Shown: positions 1 through 8,136 of the stretch, one piece after another
How positions within the stretch are numbered: position 1 is the first letter of the stretch
How the letters are laid out: every line of letters starts with the position of its first letter
Source: Caldifarciminota bacterium
GTDB lineage: Bacteria > Hydrothermota > Hydrothermia > Hydrothermales > JAJRUZ01
DNA length: 34,386 nt
Assembly (NCBI GenBank): GCA_024277525.1
Contig: JAJRUZ010000027.1
Location: 1-34,386 of the forward strand
Direction of reading: 5' to 3'
Notes under the pieces: model-generated
What the model was told of the DNA's origin: nothing
What the model saw: only the letters and a program-made list of their open reading frames with translations
The model's database searches: none
Position numbers and translations under genes: made by a program

Positions 1-171
1 GATCTTTATTCCTGCATCGTATGCTTCTTTTATTTTTTCAACATCCACACCCTTTGTTGCGCCGAGAATTCTGACTTTTTCTGGATACTCTGATTCTTTT
101 TCAATTATTTCCTTTATTTTTTCAAGCCTTTCAGTTATTTTCAGATTTTCTAATTTTTTTAATAAGTTCAT
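1..171 (-). CDS. YggS/PLPBP-family pyridoxal phosphate homeostasis protein, N-terminal part (cut by window edge)
   Basis: The minus strand reads open from an ATG at 171 to the window edge, giving 57 residues. The start of the YggS (PROSC) fold is recognisable: an N-terminal helix of about 30 residues, then a strand with RILGATKGVDVEKIKEAYDAG. K40 in GATKG matches the PLP-binding lysine of the family (VSKT in E. coli YggS). Known members are about 220-235 residues, so about three quarters lies outside the window. Family members hold PLP without known catalysis and buffer the cofactor pool. The ATG lies 41 bases inside the upstream bPH-like gene in another frame, so the two are probably co-transcribed and translationally coupled. 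No Shine-Dalgarno site is seen. The assignment rests on the motif and the fit of the N-terminus. Confidence 0.72.
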   Translation of the reverse strand, partial: MNLLKKLENLKITERLEKIKEIIEKESEYPEKVRILGATKGVDVEKIKEAYDAGIKI

Positions 172-529
172 AGACCTTATCCCTTTCATCGGTTATTATC
201 ATGATTCCGCGAAAATTATCGAGAAATTTTCTTTTTTTAAAAGGAGAAATAAAAACACCTCCTTTTATTTTTTCGACTCTTTTAATCCATTTAATCGGGA
301 CTTCCCTTGTCCAAAAAATTTTTTCAACAATTATTTTATCACTGTTTATTTTATATTTAATCGGAAAAAGGAAATTATTAAGGGAAAAAGTGAATACAAT
401 TAATGAAAGAAAGGAATAAAATGAGCCGAATCCGATGAATGCGAGAAAAGAAAAAATTAAGATGACGGAGATTGCGAAAATCCCTTTAAGTTTATGTTTT
501 TTTAAAAGCCATATTTTCCATTCCATCAT
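131..529 (-). CDS. Small membrane protein with two TM helices and a bacterial PH-like domain
   Basis: This is a 132-residue protein. Two hydrophobic segments (about residues 15-35 and 38-55) form a hairpin. A basic, beta-rich cytoplasmic part (about 56-130) follows, with alternating strands such as YKINSDKIIVEK and a C-terminal helix (VYELIKKIRK). This layout resembles bacterial PH (bPH, YdbT/YcdB-like) proteins, but no diagnostic motif is visible, so the function is unknown. Two ATGs in a row are possible starts (529 and 526). A TATAAT box ends 8 bases before the first, so that one is chosen. The gene ends with TGA inside the start of the YggS-like gene, suggesting an operon. Confidence 0.6.
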   Translation of the reverse strand: MMEWKIWLLKKHKLKGIFAISVILIFSFLAFIGFGSFYSFLSLIVFTFSLNNFLFPIKYKINSDKIIVEKIFWTREVPIKWIKRVEKIKGGVFISPFKKRKFLDNFRGIMIITDERDKVYELIKKIRKSENN

Positions 530-543
530 AATTATTAATTATA
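530..543 (-). promoter_or_regulatory. -10 box and leaderless start for the bPH-like gene
   Basis: On the minus strand TATAAT occupies 543-538 and is followed by 8 bases before the ATG at 529. Transcription would begin at or within two bases of the start codon. No clear -35 hexamer is visible. The box lies just after the stop of the neighbouring upstream gene (547-549). Confidence 0.5.
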
Positions 544-546
544 AAG

Positions 547-2064
547 TTAATCTTTTTTTATATAGAAAAAGTATGTTCTCTCATCCCAAAGAAAGGAATC
601 CACTTTTATATAATTATTTTTTAAATAAAACTCAAAGTCTTGCCATATAACAGGACCCTTTTTATAAATTTTTGCTTCCTGAAAAAAATTGGGCTTGTAT
701 ATTATTACACTGTTTGGAATTCTTTTTTTTGCATAATTTATCAATATTTCTCCGTTCAGGAAACCGAAGTTCTTACAGAATTCCGTGCTTCTGTAAGGTG
801 CAAAATTATAAAGGGGCATTGCAAATTCAGGAAATGTGAATCTGCCTGTGCTCACTATCGGTGCAAAATCAAATATTAGAACCTTTTCTCCTTTTTTTGT
901 ATATTGTAAAGTTTTCTGCTGAAGCTGTGATAGAATTTTTATATCAGGATTTCTGAGATAACTGCTGGTATCCGTGTCTATGAACTTGTTGTAAGGGTCA
1001 GCAAAGGCACCTATTACAATAAAAGAGAAAACAGCAGTGATAATAGTTGTATTTTTCAGGATGTTATAAAATGGGTATTCTTTTATAACTTTAAAAATCA
1101 AAACTATTAGAAGTACACCAAGTGGATAATAATAAAAAGTGAACCAGTGAGAGAGAGGGTGGAAAATAAATTGAGGAATAAGATAGGATAAAATAAGTAA
1201 AAGAAAAAGTAAGAAATGGAAATTCTTTAAGAGTATTTTTCTCAAATTATGATTAAATATAGAGGTAAAAAACGGAACCAGGAGAGGCAAAAGACAGGTA
1301 ATTATAATTTTTACGGCATAATAATCCCTTTTTAAAGTTGAAATCAAAGAAGGGAATCTTTTTCTGAATACGAGTTTTATTCCCCAGAAATTCCACAGAT
1401 AGGCTTTAAATATCGTTTTGAAGCCAGCGTTAATGAAGTAAGGTAGAAGAAATACGATATGCCATAATAAAAAGAAAATAAGAAGGTAAAATATTTCCTT
1501 TATCTTTTGTTTTTTTGTTATGAAGATTAATATTAAAAATACAAAAAATAAAGGTAAAGAGTTTATCCTGGTTAATGCGGAAAAGCTGAAAAAAGTGGCT
1601 GTAAGAAATGTTTTTAATAACACATGATTAAATCTAAAATAGGAATAGATTGCAAGTATTTGTAAAAGGTTCACAAGCGAAAAGGGATAAAAAGTTGAAG
1701 AGAAGAATATAAAGGGTGTATTTAAAGCAATAAGTATAAGAAGTAAATTTTTCTCCTGGATTTTCAAAATTTTCATAATTTTAAACATAAAAAATATTGA
1801 TATAATAAACAATAAAGAACTGATTATTCTTCCTGTAAGTAAGGAAATCGGAAAGATCTTAAAAATTATTCCGTAAAAAATAGGAAGGAAGGGAGGTTGA
1901 TGATAAAAATAATCTTTATAAATTGAAATTCCATCTTTAAAAAGGGAGGAATAAAATAAATAATAACATTCATCCACATGATTTACTCCTCCGTAATATA
2001 TATAAAAAATGACCTCAAAAATTAAAAAGAGGAAAAGAGGGAAAAAAAATTTTTTTTCTGGCAT
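547..2064 (-). CDS. GT-C (PMT/ArnT-like, family 39 type) membrane glycosyltransferase
   Basis: This 505-residue protein has about ten hydrophobic segments and a C-terminal extracytoplasmic domain from roughly residue 360. The first loop holds D31-E32 in HVDECYY, and H55-x-P-P follows before the next helix. These are hallmarks of GT-C enzymes that take sugars from polyprenyl-phosphate donors; the acidic pair in loop 1 is the usual metal/catalytic site. Acceptor and sugar cannot be read from the sequence. It sits downstream of a second GT-C gene with its own -10 box between them. The two probably decorate a surface glycan, lipid or protein. The ATG start follows a TATAAT by 8 bases. The C-terminus (FFYIKKD then TAA) is intact. 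Confidence 0.8.
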   Translation of the reverse strand: MPEKKFFFPLFLFLIFEVIFYIYYGGVNHVDECYYLFYSSLFKDGISIYKDYFYHQPPFLPIFYGIIFKIFPISLLTGRIISSLLFIISIFFMFKIMKILKIQEKNLLLILIALNTPFIFFSSTFYPFSLVNLLQILAIYSYFRFNHVLLKTFLTATFFSFSALTRINSLPLFFVFLILIFITKKQKIKEIFYLLIFFLLWHIVFLLPYFINAGFKTIFKAYLWNFWGIKLVFRKRFPSLISTLKRDYYAVKIIITCLLPLLVPFFTSIFNHNLRKILLKNFHFLLFLLLILSYLIPQFIFHPLSHWFTFYYYPLGVLLIVLIFKVIKEYPFYNILKNTTIITAVFSFIVIGAFADPYNKFIDTDTSSYLRNPDIKILSQLQQKTLQYTKKGEKVLIFDFAPIVSTGRFTFPEFAMPLYNFAPYRSTEFCKNFGFLNGEILINYAKKRIPNSVIIYKPNFFQEAKIYKKGPVIWQDFEFYLKNNYIKVDSFLWDERTYFFYIKKD

Positions 2065-2078
2065 AATTAATTATTATA
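2065..2078 (-). promoter_or_regulatory. -10 box and leaderless start for the GT-C gene at 2064
   Basis: Minus-strand TATAAT at 2078-2073, then 8 bases, then the ATG at 2064. It lies in the 83-base gap after the upstream GT-C gene, so that gap carries a separate promoter and no further gene. Confidence 0.5.
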
Positions 2079-2147
2079 ATAAAACACCATATAGTTCCGC
2101 ATTTTTATATTCATAAATCAAATTTTGGGGCCATATTTTCTGTTCCA

Positions 2148-3719
2148 TTATCTTTTCTTCCATATTTTCAAAAATCCAAGACTGCCAATGTCGAAGGAAT
2201 CTATCAGAAGGTAATTTTTCAATAGATAATAGTAATATATATCTTTTATATTTCTGTTTCCCCATGTGTTAAATATATAAATAGGTTTCTTTATTTTGAG
2301 GGATTTGAAAATATCTTCTTCGATTTTTTTGTAATATCCTCCAGGAGCTACATAATCATATTTGGTAGGATTAGGTCTGTCTATAAGAAAAAATAAAGTA
2401 GAGGCACCATAAATGCAAAACACATAATCTTCTGTTTTTATGTGTTTAAGGACAAATTTTTCCAATTGTTCCAACCCTTTTTTTTCCTCTTTGCTCACAA
2501 ATACAATTGCCTTTTTCATTCTTAATATATATTTTCTGGTTGAACATAAATTAAAAAGGTAAGTAAAACTTCTAAGCATGAGATAAGATAAAAGAAAAAG
2601 AATCCCGGATTTAAGGGTTAATTTTTTAAAAAAATTGTAACGGGACTTGGCTTTGTTTTGAGTAAAAATTTCTTGAATTAGCCTAAAAAAGAGCAAAAAC
2701 ACAAAAGGATAAGTGCTTAAAAGTCTATGATATTGAGGGGTCTGGACTATTGCTGAAATATATTGAAACAAACCTAATATGAAAAACATACAAAGTAAAT
2801 TATTACGCGGGTAAATAAAATTCATGATAATTTTGGGTTTTAAGATGTGAGCATATAAGAAATAAATAAAAATAAAAATTGGCAAATAATTCATGAAAAC
2901 CCAGAAAAACTGCGTTACTGCTTTTGTAATCCTCAATTTTAATATACTTTCTAATAATTCAAGCGGAGTGCCTATGAAATATGTGTAAAAAAAACCTGTA
3001 TGTTTCGGTAAGTAGCCTATGAAAGGAAATACAAATACAGAATATAAAAACTCTTTTAGAATATTATATTTGATTAAATAAAATATGATTAAAAGGTTAA
3101 ATAAAATTAATCCTAAACCAAAGTAAAGTGAATTTACCAAAAATCTTTTAAAATGTTTTCTATAAAATAAAAAAAGAAGTACAAGAATGCTTAATATTAA
3201 CAATGTTCCGTTATTTATCATGGTCATGAATACACTCCCCGCCGTAAATCCGCTTAATATAAGGTATAATGAATTTTTTCTTTCAAAAAACAAATATAAA
3301 AACAAAGCTGTAACAAGGGTAAAAAAAGAAGAATACCATTTATGAGAAGGAATCAGCAGAAGGGTTGATACTGTAATTACAAAGAAAAAGCACATCCAGA
3401 TTCTCCATCTCAAATCTAAAATTTTTGACGATATAAAGAAAAGTATAAGAGCCTCTATGGAAATCAAAAAAGCCACGAAAATACGTGGAAAAATAAGATT
3501 GACCCCGAATATTTTAAAAAGCGGAACGTTAATAAAAAAAGAGACAGGTCCGATGAATTCGAAAATGTCTTTATATAAAACTTTCCCTTTTAAAATGTAC
3601 TCACTGCCATTCAAGATGATTCCTTCATCTGGATGAAGTGGATAATGGAAAGCAATTAAAATTGGAAAAAGAAGCCAGAAAACAAAGATGAATAAAATTG
3701 AAATTTTTCTAATGTTCAT
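2148..3719 (-). CDS. GT-C (PMT-like) membrane glycosyltransferase
   Basis: This 523-residue polytopic protein has the same plan as its downstream neighbour. An N-terminal helix leads into a first loop with HPDEG, placing D31-E32 at exactly the same residue numbers as in the other protein. Many membrane segments follow, and a soluble C-terminal domain begins around residue 415. It is expected to be a polyprenyl-phosphate-sugar-dependent glycosyltransferase; the substrate is unknown. An in-frame TTG at 3722 could extend it by one residue. The ATG at 3719 is preferred because it lies 7 bases after a TATAAT. Sequence similarity to the neighbour beyond the motif looks low by eye, so they are relatives rather than a recent duplication. 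Confidence 0.78.
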   Translation of the reverse strand: MNIRKISILFIFVFWLLFPILIAFHYPLHPDEGIILNGSEYILKGKVLYKDIFEFIGPVSFFINVPLFKIFGVNLIFPRIFVAFLISIEALILFFISSKILDLRWRIWMCFFFVITVSTLLLIPSHKWYSSFFTLVTALFLYLFFERKNSLYLILSGFTAGSVFMTMINNGTLLILSILVLLFLFYRKHFKRFLVNSLYFGLGLILFNLLIIFYLIKYNILKEFLYSVFVFPFIGYLPKHTGFFYTYFIGTPLELLESILKLRITKAVTQFFWVFMNYLPIFIFIYFLYAHILKPKIIMNFIYPRNNLLCMFFILGLFQYISAIVQTPQYHRLLSTYPFVFLLFFRLIQEIFTQNKAKSRYNFFKKLTLKSGILFLLSYLMLRSFTYLFNLCSTRKYILRMKKAIVFVSKEEKKGLEQLEKFVLKHIKTEDYVFCIYGASTLFFLIDRPNPTKYDYVAPGGYYKKIEEDIFKSLKIKKPIYIFNTWGNRNIKDIYYYYLLKNYLLIDSFDIGSLGFLKIWKKR

Positions 3720-3732
3720 CAATTAAATTATA
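3720..3732 (-). promoter_or_regulatory. -10 box and leaderless start for the GT-C gene at 3719
   Basis: Minus-strand TATAAT at 3732-3727, 7 bases before the ATG at 3719. It falls in the short gap behind the methyltransferase gene (ends 3745). No convincing -35 box was found. Confidence 0.45.
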
Positions 3733-3744
3733 AGAAATTTTCTT

Positions 3745-4713
3745 TCATAAAAATTCAGATTTCTGGAATATACAGGACCAACTGTTTTTATTATGGTGTC
3801 TAAAAGAGACCTCTTTGAGTAGTATTTCATTTTTCCATTTTTCTATTTCTTCACGGGAAATGTAATGAGTAAGAGGAGAATTCATCTGATCATACACAAT
3901 ATGATGTATTTCCTTAAACGGAAATTTTGAAATGTAATTTAAATATTCCCTATAAAAAAACTTTTTTAAAATTGTCCTTGTTGAAAGATAAACCAAAATT
4001 GAAGGTAAGTAAGAAATATAATAAAGAAGTTTGGGATTAATTTTAGAAAATATATTCCTTCTCAATGGATCAAAATATTTTATAATCCAATCGTTCCCTT
4101 CTCTTGCATAAACCCATATAATTAACTTGCCCTTTTCTTTTAAAACAGAAGTTAAAGATTTGAAACCTTCATAAGGAGAAGGCAGATGATGAATTACTCC
4201 GATAGAATATACAATATCAAATATATTTTTGAAAGGTAAAAAATATATGTCTCCCTGAATCACATGAACATTTGATAAATGCATTGTATTCTCAAATGCC
4301 ACTTCTACAGAATTTCCGATATCTATTCCTATTATCTCTTTTGCTCCGAGTTTTTGGACCTGAACAAGATGCCTTCCTTTTCCGCAACCTGCATCAAGCA
4401 CAATTTTATTTTTAAATTCCGACGCATTAAAAGGGGATATCCAATCCAGAAATTGTTTCTTATAGAAAGAGTAAATATTCCCATGTAATTTCCATTCTGT
4501 TCCGAATCTCTCGCCTACTTTTCTTTTAATATGTGTTAATTTTTGTGAGTCCAGTATCCTAGGTATCCCTCTTATTATGGGAAAAGAAGAATTACAATTT
4601 TTACATATCAAACTTCCACCAAATATTTCTTTATCTTTCTTCGTTTTTACATATATTTTAAACTCTGATTTACATTTTGGACAACAAATGAATTTCAGAA
4701 GATTATATTTCAT
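3745..4713 (-). CDS. Class I SAM methyltransferase with N-terminal Trm112-like zinc ribbon
   Basis: From the ATG at 4713 the protein has 322 residues. Residues 1-55 form a Trm112p-like zinc ribbon with C11-x2-C14 and C37-x2-C40, ending in the usual FPIIRGIPRIL. The Rossmann methyltransferase follows: motif I VLDAGCGKGRH at 106-116, the acidic end of strand 2 at D131, then the QGDIYFLPF and VIHHLPSPYEGF segments. Such fused proteins are common in glycan and antibiotic clusters and usually methylate sugars or small molecules; the substrate here is unknown. A TTG at 4752 would add 13 residues, but the ribbon begins right after the internal ATG, and a TATTAT box ends 9 bases before it. Confidence 0.82.
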   Translation of the reverse strand: MKYNLLKFICCPKCKSEFKIYVKTKKDKEIFGGSLICKNCNSSFPIIRGIPRILDSQKLTHIKRKVGERFGTEWKLHGNIYSFYKKQFLDWISPFNASEFKNKIVLDAGCGKGRHLVQVQKLGAKEIIGIDIGNSVEVAFENTMHLSNVHVIQGDIYFLPFKNIFDIVYSIGVIHHLPSPYEGFKSLTSVLKEKGKLIIWVYAREGNDWIIKYFDPLRRNIFSKINPKLLYYISYLPSILVYLSTRTILKKFFYREYLNYISKFPFKEIHHIVYDQMNSPLTHYISREEIEKWKNEILLKEVSFRHHNKNSWSCIFQKSEFL

Positions 4714-4740
4714 AGAACTTAAATAATAAAATATTATAAA
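4714..4740. promoter_or_regulatory. Divergent promoter region between two methyltransferase genes
   Basis: Only 41 bases separate the ATGs at 4713 (minus) and 4755 (plus), and they are nearly all A/T. Minus strand: TATTAT at 4728-4723, 9 bases from the start. Plus strand: a TATAAA-like box near 4735-4740, about 14 bases from the ATG, a longer gap than at most starts in this window. No -35 boxes could be fixed. Confidence 0.35.
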
Positions 4741-4754
4741 ATTTAAACGCAAAT

Positions 4755-5321
4755 ATGAAAAGCAAAAAACTCAATTTGGGATGTGGTAAATTTCATAAAG
4801 AAGAATATATAAATGTAGATATAAGCTCTAAGGTAAAACCTGATATCGTTTGTGATTTAAACAATTATCCTTTACCTTTCAAAGATAATTCTTTTGAAAT
4901 AATTGAAGCAGACCATGTTTTAGAACACTTGTACAATCCATTTCAAGTGATGAAAGAGATTCACAGAATAGCCAAACCTAATGCTAAAGTAATTATCCGA
5001 GTTCCTCATTTTTCGAGGGGATTTACACACGCAGACCATAAGAGGGGATTTGATATTACATTTCCTTATTACTTTAAGCCAGAATTTAAAGCCGGCTATC
5101 AGGGTGTAACCTTTTATTTAGAAAAACTTAAATTAAGATGGTTTTCTCAGCCTTATTTAAAAAGGGAAGTATTATCAAAATCTATTTTTTATATTGCTCT
5201 TTTCACAGGTAAAATAATAGACTTTTTTGCCAACCTTTCGCCCTTCCTATGCTCAAGAATATGGTGTTTTTTAGTAGGAGGATTTGAGGAAATTGAATTT
5301 CATTTTCGTGTGATTAAATAA
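4755..5321 (+). CDS. Class I SAM-dependent methyltransferase (Methyltransf_11 type)
   Basis: This 188-residue protein begins directly with the SAM-binding strand: LNLGCGKFHK (7-16), D22 at the end of strand 2, D34 in the VCDLNNYPLPF segment, and ADHVLEHL at about 52-59. This is the compact layout of methyltransferases found in polysaccharide and lipopolysaccharide clusters. The C-terminal part (about 130-188) is hydrophobic and may touch the membrane. The gene diverges from another methyltransferase and ends one base from the converging asnB-like gene. The substrate is unknown; neighbours suggest a sugar or glycan intermediate. Confidence 0.8.
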   Translation: MKSKKLNLGCGKFHKEEYINVDISSKVKPDIVCDLNNYPLPFKDNSFEIIEADHVLEHLYNPFQVMKEIHRIAKPNAKVIIRVPHFSRGFTHADHKRGFDITFPYYFKPEFKAGYQGVTFYLEKLKLRWFSQPYLKREVLSKSIFYIALFTGKIIDFFANLSPFLCSRIWCFLVGGFEEIEFHFRVIK

Positions 5322-5322
5322 T

Positions 5323-7179
5323 TCAACTCAAATACTTTTGTTTCCACTTAATAAATACGAAAAGTGTCCATAACTTCTTTCTGTGGTCTTTAATTTTTTC
5401 TTCATGTTCCTTAATTAAATTTCCTATATAACTTGTAGAAAAAAATTCATTATCACTTAAAAGAACTTCTCTGAATAAGGAATTAAGTTTTCCTCTTATC
5501 CATTTTGCCACAGGAATTCCAAATCCCTTTTTTCCTCTTTTTATTATCTTATCGGGTATTTTACCTCTCATAAGTTTTTTTAAAATAATTTTTGTTTTCC
5601 ACCCCTCAACTTTGAACCTTTCAGGAAGAGATTGGACAAACTCAATCAATTTATGATCCAAAAAAGGAGCCCTCACTTCGAGTGAGACACCCATACTTGC
5701 TCTATCCACTTTAAAAAGAACATCCTCACTGAGATAAGTTTTAAAATCAAAATTAAGATAATCCTGAATATCCTGTCCCGGATAAAAACCCACCGTTTTT
5801 TCAATAAACTCCTCAAATTCTATTTTTGCATCTTCAAGAATATCCTTTTTAAAAAGTTTTTCCTTGTCCTCAAAATTAAAAGAGCCCATCCAGTAAATAT
5901 GTTTCTTCCATCCGTTCTCTTCTGCTCCTTCAAGGAATTTCTTTACTTTAAAATCAAAACTGAAATTTGCATGTGATACGGGTAATTTGTTTCCTATAAA
6001 TTTTGTGAAGTTTCTGACAAAAGAGGGTAATAATTTGTATATTTGAGAAATTTTATGAGCAAAATAGGTGGGATATCCACCGAATAATTCATCTCCTCCG
6101 TCTCCTCCGAGTGCAACTTTTACAAAATTCCTTGTAAATTTTGAAAGTAAATAAGTGGGAAGGATTGAAACATCTCCCAGAGGCTCATCAAGAAATTCAA
6201 ACACTTCTGGAAGAACATTGAGCATTTTCCCTTCATCGAATATTTCCTCATAATGTTCGGTATCTAAAAATTTTGCTGTTTTTTTTGCATAGAAAGACTC
6301 ATCAAAAGACTTTTCCGTAAAAGCAATATTAAAAGTTTTTACATCCTGGATATACTTTTTTGCAAAATAAGTAATGGTTGAAGAATCTATACCCCCTGAA
6401 AGGAATATGCCCAGGGGAACATCACTTCTTAGTCTTATTCTTACGGATTCTGAGATTAAATCCTCAAGAATCTCAATTGCTTCTCCAAGTTTTATGCCTT
6501 TCCGAATTTCTCTCTTTATTTTCCAATAAGGAAAAATTCTTATCTTGTTTTCTTTTAAAACAAGGGTATGACCCGGAGGGAGTTTTTTTATACCTTTTAT
6601 AATACACCAAGGAGAAGGAACATACTCAAGGGTAAGATAAAGATTTAAGGATTTTAAATCAATTTCTTTTACAATTTGAGGATGTGAAAGGATTGCTTTC
6701 AGTTCCGAGGCAAATATGAAAAAATTATTTAAATCACCGTAATAAAGGGGCTTTTCTCCTGCTCTGTCTCTTGTTAAAATCAATTTTTTTTCCTTATTAT
6801 CCCATAAAGCAATTGCAAACATTCCGTTGAGATATTCGGGAAAGTTCTCCTTTTTTTCTTCATATAAATGCACTATCACTTCTGTATCGGTTTTTGTGCT
6901 GAACTTATGTCCCTTTTTTATCAGTTCTTTTCTTAATTCAACATAATTATAAATTTCTCCATTAAAAATAACCCAAACCGTTTTATCCTCATTTGATATG
7001 GGTTGTTTTCCTGTCTCTAAATCAATTATTGATAGTCTTCTCATACCCAGTCCGATATTTTCTTTTATAAAATATCCTTCTTCATCCGGTCCCCTGTGAA
7101 CCATTGTATTATTTATTTTTTCTAATAACTGAGAATCAATTTTTTCTTTTTTATTTATAATTCCGCAAATTCCGCACAT
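5323..7179 (-). CDS. asnB: Asparagine synthase (glutamine-hydrolysing) family amidotransferase
   Basis: This 618-residue protein has the full AsnB plan. The N-terminal class II glutaminase has nucleophile C2 (MCGICG), R48, N73-G74 and D98. The C-terminal synthetase has the pyrophosphate loop SGGIDS at 261-266 and the later GGDGGDELFGGY segment. The length fits the roughly 600-residue AsnB family. It makes asparagine from aspartate, or in glycan clusters amidates a sugar carboxylate. The gene starts at the base next to the upstream glycosyltransferase's stop codon, in an operon with a UDP-glucuronate-epimerase-like gene. That context makes amidation of a uronic acid (as for WbpS-type proteins) a fair alternative to housekeeping asparagine synthesis. 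No Shine-Dalgarno site is seen, so coupling is likely. Confidence 0.88.
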   Translation of the reverse strand: MCGICGIINKKEKIDSQLLEKINNTMVHRGPDEEGYFIKENIGLGMRRLSIIDLETGKQPISNEDKTVWVIFNGEIYNYVELRKELIKKGHKFSTKTDTEVIVHLYEEKKENFPEYLNGMFAIALWDNKEKKLILTRDRAGEKPLYYGDLNNFFIFASELKAILSHPQIVKEIDLKSLNLYLTLEYVPSPWCIIKGIKKLPPGHTLVLKENKIRIFPYWKIKREIRKGIKLGEAIEILEDLISESVRIRLRSDVPLGIFLSGGIDSSTITYFAKKYIQDVKTFNIAFTEKSFDESFYAKKTAKFLDTEHYEEIFDEGKMLNVLPEVFEFLDEPLGDVSILPTYLLSKFTRNFVKVALGGDGGDELFGGYPTYFAHKISQIYKLLPSFVRNFTKFIGNKLPVSHANFSFDFKVKKFLEGAEENGWKKHIYWMGSFNFEDKEKLFKKDILEDAKIEFEEFIEKTVGFYPGQDIQDYLNFDFKTYLSEDVLFKVDRASMGVSLEVRAPFLDHKLIEFVQSLPERFKVEGWKTKIILKKLMRGKIPDKIIKRGKKGFGIPVAKWIRGKLNSLFREVLLSDNEFFSTSYIGNLIKEHEEKIKDHRKKLWTLFVFIKWKQKYLS

Positions 7180-8136
7180 TTAACAGTTTGTTTTTTCTTT
7201 TATTATGTAAGGCTTTTTATCCTGTGATTCAAAATATGCTCTCACAAGCAACTCCGCTATAAGTCCCATTAAAATAAACTGAACACCCATCGGGAAAAAC
7301 ATAAAAGATATTAAAATCTTGGGATTTTTATGGACCCATACATTTAAAAATATCTTATCATAAAGTGTCCATAAAGCGAATAAAATCCCGATAAAACACA
7401 GCATAATTCCTATTCCGCCGAAAAGGTAAATGGGTTTTGTTTGAAATGCTCCGAGAAATTTTACCGTAAATAAGTCAAGGATGACCTTAAATGTTCTTGA
7501 AAGCCCGTATTTACTTTTTCCTCTTTTTCTTTCCCGGTGATTCACCGGTATTTCTGTAATCTTTGCTCCTACCATATGTGCAAGAGCGGGTAAGAACCTG
7601 TGCATTTCTCCGTAAAGTTTTATATTTTTCACAATCTCTTTTTTATATGCCTTTAAAGTGCATCCGTAATCATGTAATTTAACTCCTGTCACAATACCTA
7701 TAATCCAGTTTGCAATTTTTGAAGGCAAAATCCTGGTCAAAAAAGGGTCCTTTCTTTCCTTTCTCCAACCGCTTACTACATCATATCCCTTTTCCATTAA
7801 TTTTATCAACTTTTTAATATCCGAAGGGTCATTTTGAAGGTCTGCATCAAGCGTAATTATTATATCTCCGTTTGCATTCTGAAATCCTGCATAAATTGCA
7901 GAGGTTTGACCGAAATTTCTTGTAAATCTTATTCCTTTTATATTCTTATCCTTTTCTGAAAATTTCCTTATAATTTCCCAAGATTTGTCTTCGCTTCCGT
8001 CATCAACCAAAATAATTTCATAATTATCAATTTTTTGAAATTTTAAAGAAGTTTTTAACTCTTTGACAAGTTCTTCAAGATTTTCTTCTTCATTATATAC
8101 GGGAATTACGATTGAAATAAAGTTATCTTTTTTCAT
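7180..8136 (-). CDS. Family 2 glycosyltransferase, DPM1/ArnC-like, with two C-terminal TM helices
   Basis: From the ATG at 8136 the product has 318 residues. The GT-A fold shows IVIPVYNEEENL near the start, DDGS at 45-48 and the metal-binding DADLQND at 97-103. The NHRERKRGKSKYG segment is typical of polyprenyl-phosphate glycosyltransferases. Two hydrophobic segments (about 234-258 and 270-293) follow. Such enzymes load a sugar from an NDP donor onto undecaprenyl phosphate. That would supply GT-C enzymes like the two at 547-3719; this link is inference. The ATG at 8136 forms an ATGA overlap with the epimerase stop and is preferred. An ATG at 8151 would add five residues. Confidence 0.87.
   Translation of the reverse strand: MKKDNFISIVIPVYNEEENLEELVKELKTSLKFQKIDNYEIILVDDGSEDKSWEIIRKFSEKDKNIKGIRFTRNFGQTSAIYAGFQNANGDIIITLDADLQNDPSDIKKLIKLMEKGYDVVSGWRKERKDPFLTRILPSKIANWIIGIVTGVKLHDYGCTLKAYKKEIVKNIKLYGEMHRFLPALAHMVGAKITEIPVNHRERKRGKSKYGLSRTFKVILDLFTVKFLGAFQTKPIYLFGGIGIMLCFIGILFALWTLYDKIFLNVWVHKNPKILISFMFFPMGVQFILMGLIAELLVRAYFESQDKKPYIIKEKTNC

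Noticed and set aside
640-879. 79-codon plus-strand frame opposite the first GT-C gene
   Set aside because: Cys- and Arg-rich composition unlike any protein here, no start signal, fully antisense to a supported gene.
2074-2265. 63-codon minus-strand frame overlapping the end of the second GT-C gene
   Set aside because: The GT-C frame has a natural C-terminus at 2148. The alternative frame has no promoter or motif and mostly overlaps it.
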